Below are positions 17,264 to 25,000 of a stretch of DNA of 64,000 nt, one piece after another (within the stretch, counting starts at the first letter, position 1; the number at the start of each line of letters is the position of its first letter). The notes beneath the pieces are model-generated. The model saw nothing but the letters and a program-made list of their open reading frames with translations. It ran no database searches and had not been told where the DNA came from. The DNA lies in contig CASFYQ010000001.1 in NCBI GenBank assembly GCA_949298955.1, forward strand, positions 248,001-312,000, in the 5' to 3' direction. Source of the DNA: an uncultured Bacteroidales bacterium. GTDB lineage: Bacteria > Bacteroidota > Bacteroidia > Bacteroidales > Barnesiellaceae. The position numbers and the translations under genes were made by a program.

Positions 17264-17638
17264 TTATATCAACACGTCGTTTTGATTTTTTTTTTGAGGT
17301 TTTGAGATGATGCTCTGACGGTAACGGGCTTGCCCAGTACCATAGAGCGCGTTATTGAACCGGTTGAACGGATTTCCCGTGCCGGCCAACGAAGGAACTG
17401 CATTAGCAATGAGACCGGCAGCGCCGGCACCAACGAGTCCGGCACTCATTTCCGTTACACCGTTCATCTTCAACAATGCCGGGAGAATAGCACCTACGGC
17501 GATTGCGCCCAAGTCGGTATACATCGTGTTCTTCCCCTTCATAAGAGTACCCTGAACTACTTGTTTTACGGCACCGCCAGCAGCACCGCCGAGGACAGTT
17601 TTCAATACGCTGTCCATTTTAACATTTTTCTTTTTCAT
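17264..17638 (-). CDS. Gly/Ala-rich hydrophobic protein, likely virion membrane protein
   Basis: A 124-aa protein with a basic N terminus (M-K-K-K-N-V-K), Gly/Ala-rich stretches, two hydrophobic helices (about residues 45-62 and 68-88) and a basic, Asn-rich C terminus. Such small GxxxG-rich membrane proteins line the internal membrane of PRD1-, PM2- and FLiP-like virions; colicin-like or holin roles cannot be excluded. It lies directly before the capsid candidate gene in the late operon. Confidence 0.65.
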   Translation of the reverse strand: MKKKNVKMDSVLKTVLGGAAGGAVKQVVQGTLMKGKNTMYTDLGAIAVGAILPALLKMNGVTEMSAGLVGAGAAGLIANAVPSLAGTGNPFNRFNNALYGTGQARYRQSIISKPQKKNQNDVLI

Positions 17639-17666
17639 AAAAAAACAATCTTTTTTACCTTGTTAA

Positions 17667-17834
17667 CTACTTCATTTTGCGCACTTTGTCGATGATGCGT
17701 TTTTTATCCGCTTCTTTTCGCTTCAACTCGTTGTTGTAGCGATCGACCTCTTTGCAACGCTCTTCATAGCGTTTCCAAACCTCCACCGATGCTTTCATCT
17801 TCGGCTGCTTGGGATACTTTTTCATTTTTGCCAT
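17667..17834 (-). CDS. 55-aa highly basic helical protein
   Basis: The product starts MAKMKKYPKQPKMKAS and is more than one third Lys and Arg, with a helical heptad pattern from about residue 18 (V-W-K-R-Y-E-E-R-C-K-E-V-D). It fills the gap between the transglutaminase-like gene and the Gly/Ala-rich gene. Its charge suggests nucleic-acid binding, for instance as a genome-condensing virion protein. Confidence 0.75.
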   Translation of the reverse strand: MAKMKKYPKQPKMKASVEVWKRYEERCKEVDRYNNELKRKEADKKRIIDKVRKMK

Positions 17835-17858
17835 TGTCTGATTTTTTGAGGGTTAGTG

Positions 17859-19496
17859 TTATTTTTTTCTCTGTTTGTTGTCATTTTTCTTTCCGCTTCC
17901 TCCAAGGAGTAAAGCCATCAGCACACCGCCGACAAGAATAATACCCAAATAGTTAGAGCCGGCGACGGTGCCCGTTGGAGTAGAGACGTCTACCAACGTG
18001 CCACCACTCCCGTAATTGGGCAAAGTTGTGATGTCGTCATAAGACGATAAAATGCCTGTAAAGCCATCTGACTTAGAAGGAGCGTTGATTTTGAACTCCT
18101 CATTGATTTCTTCTTCGTCCTCTCCGAAAACAACGGAGAAAAGCTTAGCTATTGCAGATAATGCCGCAAGAATTGCCGAAACGACAGCAACCCAACCAAT
18201 TACAGGAATCTCACCTTTCTTCACACGATACAGGAAGACCTCACCATCGCAACCATAGCGCGAATAGATGGCATCGTTGATGATACGGAGGCTTTCTTGT
18301 TCCGAGAAGCACCCGGACGAATTGATGTCTTGATATACAGATGTGTAGTATCCTCTTTTGTTTCGCACAGCATCGGGGTATTCATCCAGTTTCGACTCCG
18401 GAATAAAGGAGTACATGAAATACTCCGCACTGTCAAACAGCGTTTTTTGTGCGGCATTGATTTCTTCTTGTGTAGCCTGACGATTTCCCGATAATCGCAT
18501 GGCTTTCGATCTTTGGAGAGTCGATGTCGAAAGATATTTTTCAGGATCAAAACCGGGCGTAGATACAGACAATATCGCTATCAGCGAAGAAATCGCCGTT
18601 GTATCGGCTTCATAATTAACCGATTCTTTGATAACGGCTCCTAAGTTGATATTCATCATCTGAGATCGCTGCTCATTGGTTGTACCTTCCGGCTGCTCGA
18701 AAGCCCCAGATTCATACAAGGCCAACAGGCAAGGAAATGCTTTATTTATATCTACAACCGAATTATCAGAACTCTCGTAGAGAAGTATGGCGACCGAAGC
18801 CAAGTCCATAAGGTTCTCTATTTGCGTTGCAAACCCTGAATCACCGGAGGCAACTGCCCCCTTATAAATAGTATTCAAGTTATTCAGGGCGATAAGAATA
18901 TCTTGCTCTTCCCGAGGCAAATACTCTTTCCCTTGTATCTCTATCATCTCGGTTTCGGTAAAGTACCCGATTCCCGGGCCGGACAACCGGCTTATCTCTG
19001 TGGTTCCTTTCATATCTATTTTCTTTGTGTATGGACATTCCTTGTTAAACTGGGCTTTCCCCGAATCATCGCGATATACCGGGTCTACTATTATCTCTCG
19101 ACCCGACTCATCAATAGCCACCGCATAGACATGGGTCGGGTCGCTTGCTCCTTCGTAAGCTGCGAATCGGAACATGTGGGGGATACCCATGCAACGGAGG
19201 CAGGAGCAAATGAATATCGAGAAACTCTTGCAATCGCCCTCCCCGTCGCTCCACAACCGCGCCGGTGTGCGAATCCATTGCTTTTGCAACGGATCCATTT
19301 GGTACCGTATGTTTTGGTCGACGAAATCAAATACGGCCCGACAGCGGGACAGGGTATCGTCGCCCGGCAGACTTTCGGACAGTTCTCTGACTTGCGCATA
19401 ATCCGAGTTGTAGCAGTCGATTACCGCCTGCATAATATCTTCCGTCTTACCCCGACGGTTGATAATAGTATTCTTATGTTCGGCTTCGGCTATCAT
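17859..19496 (-). CDS. Transglutaminase-like protein with membrane anchor
   Basis: A 545-aa protein. The N-terminal domain (about residues 40-150) is a transglutaminase-like papain fold with the full triad: Cys89 in G-E-G-D-C-K-S, His122 in T-H-V-Y-A-V-A and Asp138 in I-V-D-P-V-Y. The middle is helical and unrecognised. Two hydrophobic spans follow near residues 430-455 and 518-538, then a Lys-rich tail. No signal peptide is seen. It could be a peptidase for maturation or wall cutting, or a cross-linking enzyme of the virion. Its start overlaps the preceding gene by 4 bp. Confidence 0.85.
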   Translation of the reverse strand: MIAEAEHKNTIINRRGKTEDIMQAVIDCYNSDYAQVRELSESLPGDDTLSRCRAVFDFVDQNIRYQMDPLQKQWIRTPARLWSDGEGDCKSFSIFICSCLRCMGIPHMFRFAAYEGASDPTHVYAVAIDESGREIIVDPVYRDDSGKAQFNKECPYTKKIDMKGTTEISRLSGPGIGYFTETEMIEIQGKEYLPREEQDILIALNNLNTIYKGAVASGDSGFATQIENLMDLASVAILLYESSDNSVVDINKAFPCLLALYESGAFEQPEGTTNEQRSQMMNINLGAVIKESVNYEADTTAISSLIAILSVSTPGFDPEKYLSTSTLQRSKAMRLSGNRQATQEEINAAQKTLFDSAEYFMYSFIPESKLDEYPDAVRNKRGYYTSVYQDINSSGCFSEQESLRIINDAIYSRYGCDGEVFLYRVKKGEIPVIGWVAVVSAILAALSAIAKLFSVVFGEDEEEINEEFKINAPSKSDGFTGILSSYDDITTLPNYGSGGTLVDVSTPTGTVAGSNYLGIILVGGVLMALLLGGSGKKNDNKQRKK

Positions 19497-20068
19497 TCTG
19501 TCGTCGTGCTTATTTCGGTTACTTCGGCATTTGAATCCTTCGCGATGTCGGATACCGTATCTTTGTTCGTAAACATATTCTTAATCAAGTTGTACAGCGT
19601 GACAAGTGTTGGTATTCTCACATAGAATGAGGGAGAAAACCTATAATTGGTTCCGTTGGCGACAAGTCGCCCGGGCATATAGACTCCGATATTGTACTTG
19701 CTTGAATTGGTAGTGAGATAGGCCCCAAGCAATTCTATCAGTTTGCTTGTCTTGAACTGAACTCGTGCCCGAACGGTCGCAGACTGGAAGCTTTCGAGCG
19801 GAGTGTTGCCGAGCGACTGACTCGAAGACCCGACAAACGCATTATTCAGATACAGAGAGAACTGTATGCCATTCAGCAACACCCTGTTTTCAGATAAGTT
19901 TTGGAGGGTGATGTCTATGTCTATGAGTGTATAATCCCACTTAATAGAGAAGAATCGAAAGCCCGAGACCTCGATGTTCGTCTTCATCAAGGCCATAGCC
20001 GTAGAGAACTTATTGTATAAGTACAGGAGTGCGGCACCCCCAATCAACCATTTTACTGCGCTGCTCAT
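19493..20068 (-). CDS. Membrane-anchored LEA14/WHy-like beta protein
   Basis: A 191-aa protein from the ATG at 20068; an upstream frame extension to 20176 lacks a natural start context. A hydrophobic N-terminal segment (W-L-I-G-G-A-A-L-L-Y-L-Y) is followed by a domain of about 120 residues with the look of an LEA14/water-stress fold: I-D-I-D-I-T-L-Q-N-L-S, then a turn and V-R-A-R-V-Q-F. It ends with a hydrophobic, then acidic tail. As the second gene of the late operon with an anchor at the N terminus it is probably a virion membrane protein. Family assignment is tentative. Confidence 0.6.
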   Translation of the reverse strand: MSSAVKWLIGGAALLYLYNKFSTAMALMKTNIEVSGFRFFSIKWDYTLIDIDITLQNLSENRVLLNGIQFSLYLNNAFVGSSSQSLGNTPLESFQSATVRARVQFKTSKLIELLGAYLTTNSSKYNIGVYMPGRLVANGTNYRFSPSFYVRIPTLVTLYNLIKNMFTNKDTVSDIAKDSNAEVTEISTTTE

Positions 20069-20156
20069 TCGATTGTCATTATAATGCGAATCGAATATAA
20101 GCAGGATATTATAGGCGGGTGCAAGATTTGCAAGAAATGAAATTATTGACAGACTT

Positions 20157-20330
20157 TTAACTCTGTTTAACGTCAAGCCCGATAAAATCGCAGAATTTAT
20201 ACCACTCTATCGGTGAATATTTGGGAAGGGAAAATGCCTCTCGATAGAGCCTCACCAACCGACACGCCTTACTCTCGCTTACATTCAAGCGCCGGGCTAT
20301 CTCTTTGTTATTAACAATGTCTATTTGCAT
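20157..20330 (-). CDS. Small helix-turn-helix regulator
   Basis: A 57-aa protein when started at the ATG at 20330. It holds a helix-turn-helix: N-K-E-I-A-R-R-L-N-V-S-E-S-K-A-C-R-L-V-R, where A-R-R-L-N-V-S is the first helix and turn. It lies between the early and late genes, directly downstream of the TGTAACAAA repeat array, so it may bind that array and switch on the late operon or control replication. This link is inference from position. Confidence 0.7.
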   Translation of the reverse strand: MQIDIVNNKEIARRLNVSESKACRLVRLYREAFSLPKYSPIEWYKFCDFIGLDVKQS

Positions 20331-20540
20331 GGATATTTGATTTTTTATGTTTTTATTTTGGTTCGAAAATGGTTGCAAAAATCAACTTAATTTTTAAATA
20401 GCTTATAGTAAGCTACTTATAATTTCTCAAATTTAATAATTTTATTGAGATAATCGATGTAATATATTGAAAATCTTTTTGTTTTTTATATGAAACATGG
20501 ATAATCTCCTAAAATTTTTTCTCGGGAGTAGAGCAAAAAT

Positions 20541-20793
20541 TTTGTTACATTTGTTACAACTGATGTAAAATCTTTCAAAATGCCCACTACAAAAGGGATT
20601 CAGCGTGTAACAAACTTTGTTACATGGGGGGAAATCCTGTAACAAATATGTTACAACTTGGGCTATGCTTGTAACAAATTTGTTACACAATTTGAATTTG
20701 TTACAACTTTGTTACAGGGTTAAAGGTTAGTTTAATATCCTTATTATCATATTATTACCTCATTTTTGTAACAAATGTAACAAATGTAACAAA
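20541..20793. repeat. Array of TGTAACAAA / TTTGTTACA repeats (candidate origin or operator)
   Basis: About 13 copies of one 9-mer lie in 253 bp of an AT-rich, gene-free gap (20331-20819). Tandem direct pair TTTGTTACA at 20541-20558; inverted pair TGTAACAAACTTTGTTACA at 20606-20624; inverted pair with one mismatch at 20638-20655; perfect palindrome TGTAACAAATTTGTTACA at 20670-20687; direct pair at 20697-20705 and 20708-20716; tandem triple TGTAACAAA at 20767-20793. The mix of direct and inverted copies resembles iterons or a multi-site operator. It separates early from late genes. Confidence 0.85.
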
Positions 20794-20819
20794 ATTTCAG
20801 TCAGAAATTTTTTTCTTCC

Positions 20820-21244
20820 CTATTTTTTGAAAATGCGGAAAAGCAAAATGACAGCAAAAAGAACGATAATCGAGACAACTGTCTTGTAGGCATAGTTCCA
20901 GGCAGAGCGACTGCTCTCTTGTCGATACTCGTTTTTGACTGTCGTTTGGCTGGTCACAACCGGAAGCTCCTGACGCCTGGTATGCGACTCGACTCTCAGC
21001 GTGTCGCCGTTGATGGAGACAGAGGTGCTTATACCCGGGGTATTCTCCTGGGCTATCTCCCGCAATACAATCCCGGTTCCTGGGATAAAAGACAAGGTAC
21101 CCGAGAGCGTCGAGCGCTCAGCAGGTACCTCGATGGTGTCGATTCGACTTTGCGCGATTATCTCGCTGTTGACTAATCTCTGTTTACTCTTGCACCCGGT
21201 CAACATTACCAATGCCACCAGGCAAAAAAAAATCGGTGTTTCAT
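20820..21244 (-). CDS. Lipoprotein with C-terminal membrane span, out of frame at a T9 tract
   Basis: The protein body has a lipobox (L-V-M-L-T-G-C-K-S-K), a beta-rich soluble part and a C-terminal span (V-V-S-I-I-V-L-F-A-V-I-L-L-F) with a basic end. The natural ATG at 21244, 3 nt after the stop of the upstream gene, reads M-K-H-R-F-F-F and is then out of frame because the T tract at 21232-21224 has nine residues; ten (or seven) would join it to the lipoprotein frame. The unbroken frame has only a poor upstream start at 21293. Slippage, phase variation or a base-calling error are all possible. A spanin-like role is possible because it has both a lipid anchor and a span. Confidence 0.65.
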
Positions 21245-21247
21245 AAG

Positions 21248-21430
21248 CTAAAATAATTGTTTTTGTCTCTTGTGAAATTCTTCCTGTTCCCACTCGGCGA
21301 TTAGCCGGTCGACTTCCTTTTCCGCTTCTCTCCGGGAGTTCTGAAAGTCATAATCGTTTCTTTTCGCTCTCTCTCTCTTCTGGTAGTCGCGCATCCGGCG
21401 AACCGCCTTCATAATTTCTTTTATATCCAT
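21248..21430 (-). CDS. 60-aa charged helical protein of the early operon
   Basis: Starting at the ATG at 21430 (M-D-I-K-E-I-M-K-A-V-R-R-M-R-D-Y), the product is a fully helical, highly charged protein with E-A-E-K-E-V-D-R-L-I-A in its second half. Short proteins of this type, with a (Q/R)MRxxQK core and EKEVDxL end, are frequent in Bacteroides phages. The function is unknown. It overlaps the methyltransferase 3' end by about 80 bp. Confidence 0.65.
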   Translation of the reverse strand: MDIKEIMKAVRRMRDYQKRERAKRNDYDFQNSRREAEKEVDRLIAEWEQEEFHKRQKQLF

Positions 21431-22148
21431 ATCGATTTTCAAACTTTATGATACATATAAACAAGTACAAGGCTATGATCGGATTCATGGCGTTGCCTAT
21501 CGCTCCAACTCTGTTGCACCAATCGGAAACCCCATCATCGATTCCAACAATTTCAGAATCTGGCATTTGGTAAATCCTTTGAGCGAAAGTATGTCCACTA
21601 CACAATTCTGGAATTTCGATAAATATGCTCTCAATTTTGCCGCATCTTTGTAACCCCCTCTTTTGTCGTTCGATTTGGTCGGAGTAGGCAATAATATAGA
21701 TCCTTTCTCTTTTGTGTGGAAATCCGAACTCCGAATTTGATATACATCGCCATTCAGCATTATACCCTGCTTTGGCAAGGTCGCATAACACGTGTTCGAG
21801 TCCTCGAATAGTGAGAGCTGGACTGTTCTCAATGATGATGTATCGAGGTCTAATTTCCCGTACAATGCGATACATTTCTTTCCATAAACCGGATCTTTCT
21901 CCTTTAATTCCTTTACCTTTTCCAGCAATGCTAATGTCTTGGCAAGGGAATCCCCCAGTAATAATATCCGCATATTCTGGGCAAACAACATCTCTAATGT
22001 CTTCATATTGCTTTACGTTTGGAAAGTTTTTGCTTAATACTTTTCTTGGGAATTTGGCAATCTCACAGCACCATATAGTCGATATACCGGCATATTTCGC
22101 ACCCCATTCGAAACCACCTATTCCACTAAACAAACTCCCGTGTGTCAT
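21348..22148 (-). CDS. DNA (cytosine-5) methyltransferase
   Basis: A 266-aa C5-methyltransferase. Motif I is L-F-S-G-I-G-G-F-E near residue 6; motif IV is G-G-F-P-C-Q-D-I-S with catalytic Cys69; motif VI is I-E-N-S; motif VIII is K-R-E-R-I-Y-I; motif X is I-G-N-A-M-N-P. All key motifs are present though the target-recognition region is short. No restriction enzyme gene lies beside it, so it is an orphan enzyme that may guard the element DNA from host restriction. It starts 3 bp after the primase-helicase stop. The extreme C terminus overlaps the next gene. Confidence 0.92.
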   Translation of the reverse strand: MTHGSLFSGIGGFEWGAKYAGISTIWCCEIAKFPRKVLSKNFPNVKQYEDIRDVVCPEYADIITGGFPCQDISIAGKGKGIKGERSGLWKEMYRIVREIRPRYIIIENSPALTIRGLEHVLCDLAKAGYNAEWRCISNSEFGFPHKRERIYIIAYSDQIERQKRGLQRCGKIESIFIEIPELCSGHTFAQRIYQMPDSEIVGIDDGVSDWCNRVGAIGNAMNPIIALYLFICIIKFENRYGYKRNYEGGSPDARLPEERESEKKRL

Positions 22149-22151
22149 CTT

Positions 22152-24392
22152 TCATTCCTCCTTAATAAATTCTTCTCTCTTAAACTTATAGGGGCGTCCT
22201 ATTTTGGAGCCGGCTTTGAGATATATTATCGTACCTGTAACCGGGTCGGACTTTGTCTCATAAAAATCGTATCGAATAGGCTTATCGGTCGGTTGCATAT
22301 TCAAGTCATACCGGAGATAATCCGATATTGCCGTCTTGGAGATGGAAAATCCGCCCTCTCTGTTAATCTCTTGTGCAAGGTCTTTCGGAGTGAAAAACAA
22401 CTCCATTACCCCATAGTTGAGGAAGCACTCTTCTACATATTGCTTTATCTCCTTGTTGACCTTGTTCTCCGTGCGATTCTGTACCCGTTTTAGGGCTTCT
22501 GTTGTGTATACCAATGTGTCAAAGCCGAATCTCGATTGGTCGAAAGGATAGTAGTATTTCCTGTGTTTGAGATAGTGTAGAAAATGACCTATCTCTTTTT
22601 TCATCTTCTGCATAATCATCGGGTCGTCCTCTGCCAGCGTCGGAACCTTAATCACGGCAAATCGGTTTTCTCCTTCATCTATCTGCATAAAGTTCGTTTC
22701 GTTGTTGGTGCAGATAATCAGGTGCATGTAGTTGTCTATAAGATAGGGCTTCTCTCCTTTCGGTTCGACCCATACCGTGTCATTCGTCGCATAGTTCTTG
22801 ATACGCTCTTTCAGGGTCTTTTTTTCTTCGCCGACAAATCCCTCTTCTATGCCTACTACCAGTTTGTCGACAAAGTGGTCGGTAAACCGGCCGGCAAAAC
22901 GCTCGTTATCGAGTACCACCGCATTCTCCTTGAAAATTTCTCGCATAAAGTAGAGAAAGGTCGATTTTCCCGTGTTCCTTTCTGTCGAGGTGAGACAGAT
23001 AACAGGCATCTTTTCCATAGGTCGAAAAAACGTGTGTTGTATATAATCGAGTCCGAACTCATACAGACTTTCCCCATCGATGTTTTTATCCGAAAAAATA
23101 TGCCGGAGAAATTTCTCTATCGTCGGCCAAGTTCCCGGCTCGATTTTGTGAGTAACCGGGTTATATCGGTTGTAGCATGTGGTATCGACATTGTTGTAGT
23201 TGTAGAATTTATACCTTTTGTAGTTTTCGGTATTATCGGGGATATTGATAAACATTTGGAATTTTGGTATAAGCGACAAATCCTTTACCTCCTGCTTGAC
23301 TATCTCCTTGTTGTAGGGTACCAGGGTCAATATAGGATATTTACCGTCCTTGTCGGTTTTCTCGTTGAACGTATAACATTTTCGGTAATATACATTCCCC
23401 ACCAGCATGTAGGTGCGGGCCTTGGAGGCTACATCGCGCTCGACTTTCGAACCATCGTAATAGTAGGCCTGTCCCTTCCAACGGAAAATCTTGTCTTGCA
23501 GTGTCTCTTTGTATGCCTCGTAGAACGACGATACCGAGTCCAGGTGGAAATATTTTTCGAGCTTATACTTGATTCCTGGTGTAAGAGCCATGCAGTTAAT
23601 GAAATCTTTTCGACCGGTTATCAAGTCGTTAAGTTCCTCTACCAGTTTCGTTTTTTGCTTGGGTTTGAGCGACGCTATCAAGTCGTCGAGACCCTTTGCC
23701 GTTTCGCTATATTTGACTGCGATGTGAGAAAAATAGAGGTCTACATCGAGCGGCTTCATATACTCCATGAAGTTCATCACCGCCGAACAAAAGTTTTGCA
23801 GCCGGATAGACAGGTCTTTGTCCTCGGCATACGTGACATCGAGCAGGTCGGCATCGAAGAGCAATACCACGTTATCGGGTCGGCATCGCTTCACCAGCAG
23901 CTCGATATATTCGTCGATGGTGTTGTTCTCCTTGTCCTTGATATTTTGGATTCCGCCTATCCCGATTATCGGGAGTCCCAGCACATCACCGGCAAGAGCC
24001 TTGATTTCTCCCTCGACGATAAACAGCGTCTTTATCTTCTCCGAAAGCCGGTAGCGGTTGACGATACCCGGTGTCATATAGGTAAAGACACCGCTCTTCG
24101 GCGGCTGGCTGTAACGCATGGTTTTCTTCTTCCCGGTCGCCTTGTCCTCGTACTCCTTGGGTTTCATGTAGCGGAGACGGGAGAACGGGCGAGTCACCCC
24201 GTCTCGTTCATAGGTGGCTATCTCTCCATCAGGGGCGCAATACTGTATATATATGGCCTGTTCCTGCTCGTTCACGCCAAGAATTGGCAGCTCTTTCGGC
24301 TGACCTTCTGCATAGCATATCCTTTTGTTCTCGGCTGGCGTCAGGCCTATGCCTGCGAGTCGCGTATTCAAATATTCTTCTGTTCGTGTCAT
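22152..24392 (-). CDS. Replication protein: Toprim primase with SF3/D5-type helicase
   Basis: A 746-aa protein when started at the ATG at 24392, which overlaps the stop of the 57-aa lipoprotein gene as ATGA; the frame is open further up but that part is the lipoprotein gene in another frame. A Toprim-like domain holds L-F-I-V-E-G-E (about residue 125) and V-L-L-F-D-A-D (about residue 190). The C-terminal half has a Walker A motif S-T-E-R-N-T-G-K-S-T (about residue 470) and a Walker B-like V-V-G-I-E-E-G, followed by an Asn in I-I-C-T-N-N, as in SF3/DUF5906 helicases. It should prime and unwind element DNA. No DNA polymerase gene was found, so the host enzyme is needed. Confidence 0.88.
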   Translation of the reverse strand: MTRTEEYLNTRLAGIGLTPAENKRICYAEGQPKELPILGVNEQEQAIYIQYCAPDGEIATYERDGVTRPFSRLRYMKPKEYEDKATGKKKTMRYSQPPKSGVFTYMTPGIVNRYRLSEKIKTLFIVEGEIKALAGDVLGLPIIGIGGIQNIKDKENNTIDEYIELLVKRCRPDNVVLLFDADLLDVTYAEDKDLSIRLQNFCSAVMNFMEYMKPLDVDLYFSHIAVKYSETAKGLDDLIASLKPKQKTKLVEELNDLITGRKDFINCMALTPGIKYKLEKYFHLDSVSSFYEAYKETLQDKIFRWKGQAYYYDGSKVERDVASKARTYMLVGNVYYRKCYTFNEKTDKDGKYPILTLVPYNKEIVKQEVKDLSLIPKFQMFINIPDNTENYKRYKFYNYNNVDTTCYNRYNPVTHKIEPGTWPTIEKFLRHIFSDKNIDGESLYEFGLDYIQHTFFRPMEKMPVICLTSTERNTGKSTFLYFMREIFKENAVVLDNERFAGRFTDHFVDKLVVGIEEGFVGEEKKTLKERIKNYATNDTVWVEPKGEKPYLIDNYMHLIICTNNETNFMQIDEGENRFAVIKVPTLAEDDPMIMQKMKKEIGHFLHYLKHRKYYYPFDQSRFGFDTLVYTTEALKRVQNRTENKVNKEIKQYVEECFLNYGVMELFFTPKDLAQEINREGGFSISKTAISDYLRYDLNMQPTDKPIRYDFYETKSDPVTGTIIYLKAGSKIGRPYKFKREEFIKEE

Positions 24393-24562
24393 ATCTCGAT
24401 ATAGATCGTGTCGGTAATGATTTCGGTAGTCGTGTCGACGACTATTGTTTGGCTGGTATCCCGCCGGTATCTCTCCGGGGGTTCGGGGTTCGGTCCCTCC
24501 CTGGGATAGCACCCCGAGAGGAATACCAGTAGAGTAAGGGGTAATTTATTTATCGTTATCAT
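24389..24562 (-). CDS. 57-aa lipoprotein
   Basis: The product has a short hydrophobic leader (N-K-L-P-L-T-L-L-V-F-L-S-G-C) with a lipobox Cys at residue 18, a Pro/Glu-rich stretch and a Thr-rich end. Its start lies inside the end of the 36-aa membrane gene and its stop overlaps the primase-helicase start. Small Pro-rich lipoproteins nested with a membrane gene recall outer-membrane spanin subunits, but its place among early genes argues for caution. Confidence 0.65.
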   Translation of the reverse strand: MITINKLPLTLLVFLSGCYPREGPNPEPPERYRRDTSQTIVVDTTTEIITDTIYIEI

Positions 24563-24656
24563 CTCTAAATAAGTAGATAAACGTTATAATCATCAACAGG
24601 CTAAGCAGAATCCAACACACTAAGTATAGTAGTGCTATAATTTCATATATATTCAT
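24546..24656 (-). CDS. 36-aa single-span membrane protein
   Basis: The product is M-N-I-Y-E-I-I-A-L-L-Y-L, a long hydrophobic run to F-I-Y-L-F and a charged R-D-D-N-D-K end. The ATG overlaps the YopX-like stop (TGATG) and its 3' end overlaps the lipoprotein start by 17 bp. The overlaps on both sides support translation. Function unknown; an exclusion or lysis-timing role is possible. Confidence 0.6.
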   Translation of the reverse strand: MNIYEIIALLYLVCWILLSLLMIITFIYLFRDDNDK

Positions 24657-24979
24657 CAGTCGTGTATGTTTCCGGTGATAATCATGCGTTTAAGTTCGAA
24701 CCCGGAGATTTGGTAGGTGGGGTTGTCGATTCCCCGCCCGATATATCCGGCACAATCTTTGTCATACTCGACGACAAACTTGTGACCCTGGTATTCGAAT
24801 GTATCGCCTTCGTAGATGGGATTACCGGTACGATCTTCTATTCCTATATAGGCTCCGACAGTCGACTGTATAATCTGTATATATTCATTTCCCGTACCGT
24901 AGATCCAATTGCCTACCAGGTAACCATATTGCCAGTGATTATACACGTCTTTTCCGCGATATATACATAATGTGCTCAT
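24656..24979 (-). CDS. YopX-like protein
   Basis: A 107-aa protein with the YopX signature: a Tyr-rich start, I-E-D-R-T-G-N-P-I-Y-E-G-D-T-F-E-Y near residues 47-63 and V-V-E-Y-D near residue 70. The family is widespread in phages of Firmicutes and Bacteroidetes; its function is not known. It lies in the early operon before the small membrane, lipoprotein and replication genes. Confidence 0.88.
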   Translation of the reverse strand: MSTLCIYRGKDVYNHWQYGYLVGNWIYGTGNEYIQIIQSTVGAYIGIEDRTGNPIYEGDTFEYQGHKFVVEYDKDCAGYIGRGIDNPTYQISGFELKRMIITGNIHD

Positions 24980-25000
24980 AATCGTGTGTTTAATTGGTTA

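Noticed and set aside
20541-20793. CRISPR array
   Set aside because: The repeat unit is only 9 bp, occurs in both directions and at uneven spacing, and there are no cas genes. Iterons or operators fit better.
21497-22006. A 169-codon frame on the same strand as the methyltransferase
   Set aside because: It overlaps the methyltransferase in another frame; all methyltransferase motifs lie in the longer frame.
22584-24404. A 606-codon open frame on the plus strand
   Set aside because: It is the antisense shadow of the primase-helicase gene, which has clear Toprim and Walker motifs.
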